Shown here piece by piece: positions 22,653 through 28,435 of a stretch of DNA of 31,541 bases. This DNA comes from Mycoplasmatota bacterium (GTDB lineage: Bacteria; Bacillota_I; Bacilli_A; Izemoplasmatales; Hujiaoplasmataceae): assembly GCA_023132365.1 (NCBI GenBank), contig JAGLYJ010000006.1:1-31541 (forward strand). Reading direction: 5' to 3'. Numbering within the stretch: the first letter of the stretch is position 1; every line of letters begins with the position of its first letter. The notes under the pieces are model-generated. The model saw nothing but the letters and a program-made list of their open reading frames with translations. It ran no database searches and had not been told where the DNA came from. The position numbers and the translations under genes are program-made.

Positions 22653-22946
22653 TTGGTCTTGAATTACACGAAAAACAGAAGTAATAAAAGCATTTGGCGG
22701 GGGATTTCAATGCTGTTTTGGGGCTTAGGAGCTCTTTCTGTGGGTATGAGTTATCAAGGACTAGGATATGAATTAAAATGCGCTCCATACGATATTTGCA
22801 TATTTACAAGCTGGTTTGAATTATGCTATCTATATTCTACTGCTGTTAGCATTTCAGCTTTAGCAATAGTGATAGCTAAAACAGTATTGATTGAAGGAAA
22901 ACAAAAGTTTTTAAAGTTATATGAAAAATTTGAAAATTTGAAATAA
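22653..22946 (+). CDS. Membrane protein, probably N-truncated remnant
   Basis: Up to 97 residues from TTG 22653, with no ribosome site before it; the first M with a GGGGG-rich upstream is ATG 22710. Two hydrophobic helices flank a loop with Y-E-L-K-C-A-P-Y-D-I-C and F-T-S-W-F-E-L, resembling the middle of a larger multi-helix membrane protein. I do not know the family. The lack of a start signal and the flavodoxin fragment in the same frame just upstream suggest the 3' part of a gene whose 5' part was deleted. Confidence 0.45.
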   Translation: MVLNYTKNRSNKSIWRGISMLFWGLGALSVGMSYQGLGYELKCAPYDICIFTSWFELCYLYSTAVSISALAIVIAKTVLIEGKQKFLKLYEKFENLK

Positions 22947-22950
22947 GTAG

Positions 22951-22998
22951 TTGACATATAAAAAAAAAGGTATACAATAGAGTTGAGGGCATATGCCC
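22951..22998 (+). promoter_or_regulatory. Promoter plus GGGCATATGCCC palindrome (DUF5320-DUF134 operon)
   Basis: TTGACA (22951-22956) and TACAAT (22973-22978), 16-base spacer. GGGCATATGCCC (22987-22998) is a perfect 12-base palindrome around the expected start point, a likely operator. The nearby DUF134 protein, which has an HTH, is the obvious candidate ligand. Confidence 0.75.
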
Positions 22999-23020
22999 AA
23001 AATTGAAAGGAGGCGCTAAA

Positions 23021-23251
23021 ATGCCTATAAGAGATAAAACTGGACCAGCTGGAGAAGGAGCAATGACAGGCAGAAGACTTGGTGATTGTGGTAATACAAA
23101 TACAAGTTTTGATAGACCTGGACAAGGCAGAGGCAGAGGTAGAGGATTTAATCGTATGAATTATAGAGTAAATACTTCTGATGTCAAAACTAATTTGGAA
23201 GAAGAAAAAAAATACCTACAAAACAGACTTGATGAAATCAATAAAAAATAG
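23021..23251 (+). CDS. DUF5320-family protein
   Basis: 76-residue protein starting M-P-I-R-D-K-T-G-P-A-G-E-G-A-M-T-G-R, the recognisable DUF5320 head (Gly/Pro-rich, T-G-P...M-T-G-R-R...G-D-C). A G-R-G-R-G-R-G segment follows, and the C-terminal 20 residues form a short charged coiled coil (E-E-E-K-K-Y-L-Q-N-R-L). Function unknown; the family is regularly found beside DUF134 and NifX/NifB-type iron-cluster proteins, as here. ATG 23021 is placed by AAAGGAGG; the in-frame TTG 23003 lies before that site and is rejected. Confidence 0.88.
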   Translation: MPIRDKTGPAGEGAMTGRRLGDCGNTNTSFDRPGQGRGRGRGFNRMNYRVNTSDVKTNLEEEKKYLQNRLDEINKK

Positions 23252-23272
23252 AAAAACAAGAAGGATGATTAT

Positions 23273-23632
23273 ATGCCAAGACCAACAAAAATGAGAAACG
23301 TTAGTGAAATGCCTTTATATAGCCGTTTTGGACCGTTGGGAAAAAGAAATGATTTAGATATAATAATTATGAGTATTGATGAATACGAGACTATTCGTTT
23401 AATTGATGAATCAAATTATGACCAATCTGAATGCGCTATTGAAATGGGAATAGGTAGAACGACAGCACAAAGAATTTATAATAGGGCTCGCAAGAAAATA
23501 TCCCTATGTCTTGTGTATGGAAAAACTCTTCAAATTGAAGGCGGAGAATATTTCATTAAAGGACAAGGTCGAGGTCGTGGACACGGACGTGGTAAACATC
23601 AAAAAGGTATGGGTCGTAATCGGAATCAATAA
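23273..23632 (+). CDS. DUF134 (UPF0251) helix-turn-helix regulator
   Basis: 119 residues. M-P-R-P-T-K at the start, F-G-P-L-G, then M-S-I-D-E-Y-E-T-I-R-L-I-D and an HTH with S-E-C-A-I-E-M-G-I-G-R-T-T-A-Q-R-I-Y-N-R-A-R-K-K are all hallmarks of UPF0251. I-E-G-G-E-Y closes the domain. A Gly/Arg/His-rich tail (G-R-G-R-G-H-G-R-G-K-H) might bind metal, but the Cys residues some relatives carry are absent. It lies 21 bases after DUF5320 and should be co-transcribed. Probably a DNA-binding regulator of iron-sulfur/metal-related genes, by family context. Confidence 0.9.
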   Translation: MPRPTKMRNVSEMPLYSRFGPLGKRNDLDIIIMSIDEYETIRLIDESNYDQSECAIEMGIGRTTAQRIYNRARKKISLCLVYGKTLQIEGGEYFIKGQGRGRGHGRGKHQKGMGRNRNQ

Positions 23633-23654
23633 TTTAGTTAAGTACTATAAAAAT

Positions 23655-23702
23655 TACAGAAAAGAATATCTATCATTTGCTGATATGGTATTTCTTTTTT
23701 TG
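23655..23702 (+). terminator. Terminator-like hairpin after DUF134
   Basis: GAATATCTATCA and TGATATGGTATTTC pair with small bulges and are followed by a T-rich run (CTTTTTTTGTTTT). Confidence 0.6.
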
Positions 23703-23751
23703 TTTTAGATTAGGAAAAACATTATAATAAATATCAAAAATTGAATATATA

Positions 23752-23779
23752 TTGACATATATTGATATAATATTATAAT
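23752..23779 (+). promoter_or_regulatory. Promoter of the NifX-like gene
   Basis: TTGACA (23752-23757), 16 bases, TATAAT (23774-23779); a second TATAAT overlaps at 23766. No GGGCATATGCCC palindrome here. Confidence 0.75.
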
Positions 23780-23812
23780 ATGTTTATTAACCACTAAGGG
23801 AGATGATTACAA

Positions 23813-24223
23813 ATGCTTGTAGCTTGTGCAACAAATGATGGCACTAAATTAATTAAGAATCATTTTGGAGATGCTTCATATTTTAATGTTTACAATGTTA
23901 AGAGAGAAAGTTACTCTCAAATTGAATCTATAGAAAATAAAATAACAAGTGAAATTCATGCTGACCCTAAAAAAGCTAAGCAAATTCTACAGTTGTTGAA
24001 GAGCAAAGGGATTCAGGTGCTAATGAATAGGGCGTTTGGTCCTAATATAACAAAAATTAAACATCTAGTTTTACCACTAGTAATTAGTGAAGATTTAATA
24101 TCAGAGGCGATTCAAAGAATTCAAAACTCTTTTTCGAAAATAAATGAAATCATTGACGATAATAGAAACTGTTATTTAACAATAAATAAAGAGGGAAAAA
24201 TGACTGTTGTTTATCCAAAATAG
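23813..24223 (+). CDS. NifX/NifB C-terminal-type (dinitrogenase FeMo-cofactor) domain protein
   Basis: 136-residue stand-alone member of the NifX/YrdK-like FeMo-cofactor family: A-C-A-T-N-D-G-T-K-L-I-K-N-H-F-G-D-A-S-Y-F-N-V-Y at the start with the conserved H-F-G, and the usual central L-L-K-S-K-G-I-Q-V-L-M-N-R-A-F-G-P-N. Such proteins carry or sense iron-sulfur precursors. There are no nitrogenase genes, so nitrogen fixation is not implied. It sits after the DUF5320-DUF134 pair with its own promoter. The C-terminal ~35 residues (I-I-D-D-N-R-N-C-Y-L) extend beyond the core. Confidence 0.85.
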   Translation: MLVACATNDGTKLIKNHFGDASYFNVYNVKRESYSQIESIENKITSEIHADPKKAKQILQLLKSKGIQVLMNRAFGPNITKIKHLVLPLVISEDLISEAIQRIQNSFSKINEIIDDNRNCYLTINKEGKMTVVYPK

Positions 24224-24368
24224 AATCTATCCTGAAAGAAATGATTTGTATGAAAACTTGCCGATTTGATCATTTTAAAAACCAAACAAAAGCTTTATAG
24301 AATTATAAAGAAGTAAAATTATATTGATAGAGAGATAATTCAACATTAAGTAGATATATAACTGAAGT

Positions 24369-24612
24369 ATGCAAATGGAAGGACTATTAAACCAAAAGAA
24401 TATTTTTATTTACTGTCTAATTACGATAGTATTTATCTTTATCTTTTTTTTGAGCTCGTTATGAAAATAATAAAACTCTATATTTTTCTGGACAAATAAA
24501 CTATTTAGAATCGCAAATTACAGCTTCTTTAGAAAGCTATAAACCTTTTTCTCAGTATATTTATGCTTCTCTGAACATCACGCTCTTATGCCGTCAGATT
24601 ATTTTTAAGTAA
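24369..24612 (+). pseudogene. Frameshifted remnant of a membrane-anchored sensor-like gene
   Basis: ATG 24369 opens a frame (31 codons, stop at 24464) whose product is a short polar head and one strong membrane helix (I-F-I-Y-C-L-I-T-I-V-F-I-F-I). In the +1 frame from 24454 to TAA 24610 follows a continuous 52-codon stretch with Y-E-N-N-K-T-L-Y-F-S-G-Q, then L-E-S-Y-K-P-F-S-Q-Y-I-Y. Joined near 24458-24461 they look like the N-terminal anchor and start of the extracellular domain of a sensor (kinase, cyclase or chemoreceptor). Family assignment is a guess. A long T run just before the joint could have caused the slip, or a sequencing error. Confidence 0.4.
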
Positions 24613-24631
24613 TTTTAATTAGTTATAAACA

Positions 24632-24664
24632 CAATAAAAAAAACCAAAATAGGTTTTTTTATTG
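24632..24664 (+). terminator. Orphan terminator-like hairpin
   Basis: CAATAAAAAAAACC (24632-24645) pairs with GGTTTTTTTATTG (24652-24664) with one bulged A. It lies directly behind the decayed sensor-like gene and is probably its former terminator. Confidence 0.6.
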
Positions 24665-24690
24665 TCTTATAGGGGATAAACACCTTCAAA

Positions 24691-24760
24691 ATCAACTAAA
24701 AATAGAATAAATTCAATTATCTAGTTATTGTTGATTCAATGAATAAGTTATATACTATTA
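24691..24760 (+). repeat. Repeated 70-bp promoter module, copy 2
   Basis: Partner of 21971-22040. -35 TTGTTG (24728-24733), 17 bases, -10 TATACT (24751-24756), with TTGA-T-TCAA over the -35. It drives the XRE gene that follows. Confidence 0.8.
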
Positions 24761-24776
24761 ATGTGAGGTGATACAA

Positions 24777-25298
24777 GTGAACACAATTGAAATTGGTAAA
24801 TACATTAAAATGAAACGAATCGAAATGCATTTAACACAAAAGGATCTTGCTGAAAAACTACAAATTAGTTTTCAAGCAGTATCTAAATGGGAAACAGGGA
24901 CAACCTTACCAGACACAAGTTTATTAATAAAACTTAGTGATGTTATTGACGTAACGGTTGATCAAATCTTAAATGCGGGGGAATTTAGAAAATCTATGAA
25001 TAAAAGAATTAGTGTAAAAGAAATAGCTACAACATTATTATCAATTCCAAAGATGAAAGAAGTATTAGGACCAAATAATGTAATCTATTCAAATATGATG
25101 AATGGATTAGCAAATATGGTTAAACCTGATTTAGAAACTGTATTAAACAACAAAGAAGACTTAGAAATCCTTGTTGCTAAATCAGTTATTCAACTTTTAA
25201 TTGATGGATATTACATAACTGATGAAGAAATCAATTCACATTTTGGAACAGAAGCAATTAGACTTAAACTTTTAAAAATTTCAAAAAAGTTTAAATAA
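24777..25298 (+). CDS. XRE-family regulator with C-terminal helical domain
   Basis: 173-residue regulator. Residues ~5-60 form an XRE HTH: M-H-L-T-Q-K-D-L-A-E-K-L-Q-I-S-F-Q-A-V-S-K-W-E-T-G, followed by L-P-D-T-S-L-L-I-K-L-S-D-V-I-D-V-T-V-D-Q-I-L. The remaining ~110 residues are helical, of unknown function, perhaps ligand-binding or dimerising. GTG 24777 is preceded at proper spacing by GAGGTG (24765-24770); the earlier in-frame GTG 24768 overlaps that site. Its promoter module is repeated at 21971, so it may regulate both itself and the genes behind copy 1. Confidence 0.88.
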   Translation: MNTIEIGKYIKMKRIEMHLTQKDLAEKLQISFQAVSKWETGTTLPDTSLLIKLSDVIDVTVDQILNAGEFRKSMNKRISVKEIATTLLSIPKMKEVLGPNNVIYSNMMNGLANMVKPDLETVLNNKEDLEILVAKSVIQLLIDGYYITDEEINSHFGTEAIRLKLLKISKKFK

Positions 25299-25348
25299 TA
25301 TATAATTAATAAATAAGATATAACTCACAAATGTATTTCGATTAAACA

Positions 25349-25373
25349 AAAAGGTGTCAATGCGACGCCTTTT
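25349..25373 (+). terminator. Terminator-like hairpin after the XRE gene
   Basis: AAAAGGTGTC (25349-25358) and GACGCCTTTT (25364-25373) form a 10-bp stem with one G-U pair and a 5-base loop; the T tail is only the end of the stem. Confidence 0.7.
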
Positions 25374-25519
25374 GAGGTATGAATAATGACTAAACCAATT
25401 AATCTAATATATGTTAAATAGGTTATAAACAACGATATAGGAAAAATTAATACTATTTGTACCATAATTAGTTTTTCTTTTTTTAATGCGCAAAAATATT
25501 CTTTTTAGTATATAATATA

Positions 25520-25548
25520 TTGCACTTTACAAATAAGATGTGTATAAT
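25520..25548 (+). promoter_or_regulatory. Promoter of the acetyltransferase gene
   Basis: TTGCAC (25520-25525), exactly 17 bases, TATAAT (25543-25548) with TG upstream. The start point near 25555 lies after the in-frame ATG 25551, which rules out that codon. Confidence 0.85.
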
Positions 25549-25598
25549 GAATGTTAAAGAAAATACAAAAAGATATATACTGTTTAAAGGAGTCAGAA

Positions 25599-26402
25599 AT
25601 GATTAGACTATTAACCGAAGCCGATAGAACTAAAGTCCTTGATTATTTATATAAAGAAGTTAGTTATAATATATTTCCGATAGGTGATATTGAAGCTTTT
25701 GGTTTTGAAACTGACTTTCAAAGGGTATATGGTGAGTTTGATAAGGATAACGAATACTTAAGTATATTCCTTAGATATAGAGAACACGGTATATATTACT
25801 CTCATTTAACACATTTTAATAGAGACTATCTTGATATCTTTAAGAGTGACTCATTTGAATATATCAGTGGGAAAAGTAACTTAATGCAGCTGATTAAACC
25901 AACACTGATTAATTTTAAGTGTAGTTCAATGTATTTTTGCAGAGCAACACAGATCAAGAAATCAATTACTTATGATTCTTCTGTAATTAAGGAGATTGAC
26001 TCTAAAGCAGATTGTGAGTTGCTTTATGATTTGTTGGTTACTATCCCTGAATTTGGAGTTTTTAATAAAACTAAAGAGAAATTTGTAGAAGGTAAACTAA
26101 TATCAAAAAAAATGAGTAAAACTTTGTTTATAGAAGAAAATCAAAAGATTGTATCTACTGTGGCAACTACAGCTGAAACTACGAAGAACGCAATGGTAGT
26201 GGCTGTGGCTACAGAAAAAAAGTATAGAGGAAGAGGATATGCTTCTAAACTGTTATCGGCTTTGATGAAATATTATATTATTGATTTAAAGAAAGAGTTA
26301 TGTCTTTTTTATGACAATCCTAAAGCAGGAAAGATATATTTAGATTTAGGCTTTGAAAATATTGGCACATGGGAAATGTGTTCTTTGATTCAAAAAAATT
26401 AA
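25599..26402 (+). CDS. GNAT-family N-acetyltransferase
   Basis: 267-residue two-part GNAT protein. The C-terminal half holds the acetyl-CoA site: V-V-A-V-A-T-E-K-K-Y-R-G-R-G-Y-A-S-K-L-L, i.e. the R/Q-x-x-G-x-G/A motif A, followed by L-C-L-F-Y-D-N-P-K-A-G-K-I-Y-L-D-L-G-F (motif B), typical of the family. The N-terminal half is a degenerate GNAT-like or cap domain. The acceptor is unknown. ATG 25599 lies 6 bases after AAAGGAG; the upstream in-frame ATG 25551 is before the transcription start. Single gene with its own promoter. Confidence 0.88.
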   Translation: MIRLLTEADRTKVLDYLYKEVSYNIFPIGDIEAFGFETDFQRVYGEFDKDNEYLSIFLRYREHGIYYSHLTHFNRDYLDIFKSDSFEYISGKSNLMQLIKPTLINFKCSSMYFCRATQIKKSITYDSSVIKEIDSKADCELLYDLLVTIPEFGVFNKTKEKFVEGKLISKKMSKTLFIEENQKIVSTVATTAETTKNAMVVAVATEKKYRGRGYASKLLSALMKYYIIDLKKELCLFYDNPKAGKIYLDLGFENIGTWEMCSLIQKN

Positions 26403-26529
26403 ACGTTTTTATAACTTAAATTACATAGATTGTATAAATTTTAGTATTACTTATTGCATAATTCAGTTGTAAGCAATATTATATATATAGAAATAAAATA
26501 TGAAATAGTATTTCAACAGGAGGAAATTT

Positions 26530-26943
26530 GTGGAAAAGACATTTATTAGTAAAGTTAAGGATATGTTTAAGAGAAAAACTCCAAACACAAAAAATGAAGA
26601 CAGATTGCTTCACAGGGTTTCAGTACCCTCAATGGAAAAGAAGTATGAACTTGAGGATTTAGTTGGAGCTTCAAAAGATCTTAAAACTCTATTAGAAATT
26701 AATGGAAGACGAAAAAAACATAATCACAGGTACAAAGGAAGAATATTCATTTCCTTTATTTTAAGCAACAAACACAAAGATTTAAAGAATAAGGGATATA
26801 CACATTGGCAAAATATTAATCAAATTATTCAATTAAATCACACAAAAGTATATCCATATCATAAAAGTAATCTTAGAAACGCTATGGATTTCTTTGAAAA
26901 AGAGATTAAGGGAATATATTCAATTGACGTTGATTTACGATAA
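26530..26943 (+). CDS. Uncharacterised basic protein
   Basis: 137 residues starting at GTG 26530, six bases after AGGAGG. Strongly basic, with a Lys/Arg/His-rich middle (N-G-R-R-K-K-H-N-H-R-Y-K-G-R) and aromatic/His residues (H-W-Q-N, Y-P-Y-H). No membrane segment or signal peptide. I do not recognise the family; the charge would suit nucleic-acid or phosphate binding, which is only inference. It ends at the clear terminator at 26980. Confidence 0.72.
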   Translation: MEKTFISKVKDMFKRKTPNTKNEDRLLHRVSVPSMEKKYELEDLVGASKDLKTLLEINGRRKKHNHRYKGRIFISFILSNKHKDLKNKGYTHWQNINQIIQLNHTKVYPYHKSNLRNAMDFFEKEIKGIYSIDVDLR

Positions 26944-26979
26944 TGCATTATTAAGTTCAAAGATTAAATGATTAAATGA

Positions 26980-27005
26980 AGCACCGGATAATTACGGTGC
27001 TTTTT
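26980..27005 (+). terminator. Intrinsic terminator after the basic protein gene
   Basis: AGCACCG (26980-26986) pairs perfectly with CGGTGCT (26995-27001), 8-base loop, TTTTT. Confidence 0.92.
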
Positions 27006-27076
27006 GCCTGCTTTGAACTGATATAATAAAAGTAAATTTCAGTTGCGGTACAGAAAGAACATATATTATTAATAAA

Positions 27077-27140
27077 TATTCATTCGTTAAATGAAATATA
27101 TTTACTATATATTAACAAATGAATAGACATGTGATATACT
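27077..27140 (+). promoter_or_regulatory. Promoter with 14-bp inverted repeat (small lipoprotein gene)
   Basis: -35 TTAACA (27112-27117), 17 bases, -10 TATACT (27135-27140). TATTCATTCGTTAA (27077-27090) and TTAACAAATGAATA (27112-27125) are inverted copies differing at one base, and the right arm covers the -35. A dimeric regulator bound here would block or recruit polymerase. The leader to ATG 27294 is ~150 bases, with no recognised RNA element. Confidence 0.65.
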
Positions 27141-27293
27141 GTATATTGAAAACGATATATTTATTTAACACAGCGAGTGAGATTAGTTTTTATATGAAAA
27201 CAGGGTAAATAACTTTAGTTTTAATCATATATTTCACCGTTGTTGAATATTTGCTAAATGGTATATCTATTGAAAAATAATAAAGGAGAAAAC

Positions 27294-27785
27294 ATGAAAA
27301 AATTAATTTTAACATTACTTTGTACTTTTACTCTATTTGCTATGACTGGTTGCGATTTATTCGAACCAGAAGAGAAGGAATTTTCAGAAGCTGGAATGAC
27401 AATTACTTTAAATGAGGATTTTATATTAACTGAAACTGTTATGGCGCCATTATATTTGGTTTCTCTGGATCACATTTTCATAGGTCTTCGAGAAAGTAAA
27501 GATTTAGTTGTTTCTGCAGGCATTAATAATCTTCAAGAATATGCAGATACTGTTTTAACTATTGGAGGACATCCTGATGAGACAACTTACAATTCAGAAG
27601 GTGATTTTACTTATATTTATGCTTATTACACTGCATCGGTGGATGATATAGATTATGGATATATGCTTGTTTGTGCTGAAGGGGATAGTTATTATTACAC
27701 TATGAATTTTGCGTGCTTAGAAGATAATTTAGAGAACAATAAAGAGTTGTACATTGGTTGGGCCGATTCAATTATTATTGTTTAA
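27294..27785 (+). CDS. Small lipoprotein of unknown function
   Basis: 163-residue exported protein: K-K start, hydrophobic core, lipobox A-M-T-G-C with Cys20, so lipid-anchored outside the membrane. The mature part is acidic and Tyr-rich with alternating strands (G-M-T-I-T-L, Y-I-Y-A-Y-Y-T-A-S, Y-Y-Y-T-M-N-F-A), similar in look to the small beta-rich lipoproteins of Bacillota that resemble PsbP/LpqN domains; no firm family. ATG 27294 follows AAAGGAG; the earlier in-frame ATG 27258 has no ribosome site and would bury the signal peptide. It has its own promoter and a 14-bp terminator stem. Confidence 0.85.
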   Translation: MKKLILTLLCTFTLFAMTGCDLFEPEEKEFSEAGMTITLNEDFILTETVMAPLYLVSLDHIFIGLRESKDLVVSAGINNLQEYADTVLTIGGHPDETTYNSEGDFTYIYAYYTASVDDIDYGYMLVCAEGDSYYYTMNFACLEDNLENNKELYIGWADSIIIV

Positions 27786-27817
27786 TCACGAAAAAACATT
27801 TCATTATAAAGAGACAG

Positions 27818-27858
27818 CTGGGGAATTAGTAGAAAAAAATTACTGATTTCCTAGTTTT
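27818..27858 (+). terminator. Strong terminator after the lipoprotein gene
   Basis: A 14-bp stem (27818-27831 with 27841-27854, including three G-U pairs) around a 9-base loop, followed by TTTT. Confidence 0.85.
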
Positions 27859-27947
27859 TACTTGCCATATATATGTATTTAGATGTCAACATGAATACAA
27901 GCCGTTTTTATGGTATAATAGCAGATAAAAAAATAGGAGGAAATATT

Positions 27948-28268
27948 ATGTTTTTAAAACATCCGTTTTGTTTGTTATTTGCACCAAAGAAAGATGGAAT
28001 ATATATTGTTAGACATAACAGAAGGGTAAGATATATCGGAGTTGCTTTTCAAGAGCACACAGGTAAGAATATCAGACAAGCATTAAAATATCATTTTAAG
28101 AATGATAAAACTGAAATTACTTTTATGTATGAGATGCCGGAATTAACCAGTGTTAAATCAATTCCAATGGCTTCATATGAAACTGCGCTTGAAGAAAGAG
28201 ATAGACTAATCCTAAAACACAAAAAAAGCGTTGCTAAGTATCACAAGATAAATGAAGAAAACAAATAG
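27948..28268 (+). CDS. Small GIY-YIG-like protein
   Basis: 106 residues. D-G-I-Y-I-V-R-H-N-R-R-V-R-Y-I-G-V has the G-I-Y ... Y-I-G spacing of the GIY-YIG nuclease fold, followed by a helix N-I-R-Q-A-L-K-Y-H-F where catalytic Arg and His usually sit, but the Arg-His spacing is off. The acidic metal ligand could be one of the Glu in the last helix. So it may be a degenerate nuclease or a binding module. ATG 27948 follows AGGAGG. TATAAT at 27914-27919 serves as its -10 and places the start point after the in-frame ATG 27873, which is therefore not used. Confidence 0.6.
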   Translation: MFLKHPFCLLFAPKKDGIYIVRHNRRVRYIGVAFQEHTGKNIRQALKYHFKNDKTEITFMYEMPELTSVKSIPMASYETALEERDRLILKHKKSVAKYHKINEENK

Positions 28269-28291
28269 TTAAATATATATGTATATATAAG

Positions 28292-28333
28292 AAAAGGCTT
28301 GATTCCATTTAGTTATTGGATAAAGCCTTTTTA
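28292..28333 (+). terminator. Intrinsic terminator before the ABC transporter
   Basis: AAAAGGCTT (28292-28300) pairs with AAGCCTTTT (28323-28331), T run at the end; the loop is long (22 bases) but carries a small inner stem. Confidence 0.75.
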
Positions 28334-28435
28334 ATATGTTGAACTATTTACATATATTTCACATTCAGTTCAAATAAGTAATATACAATAAGATTATAAC
28401 TAAGATTTATGACATTTACGAAAGAAGGAAATATT

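Noticed and set aside
23511..23708. 65-codon plus-strand frame overlapping the end of DUF134
   Set aside because: Out of frame with the conserved DUF134 domain and reads through the terminator; no ribosome site.
27140..27293. T-box or other known leader RNA before the small lipoprotein gene
   Set aside because: The leader lacks the T-box antiterminator core and a terminator; nothing in it matches a known element.
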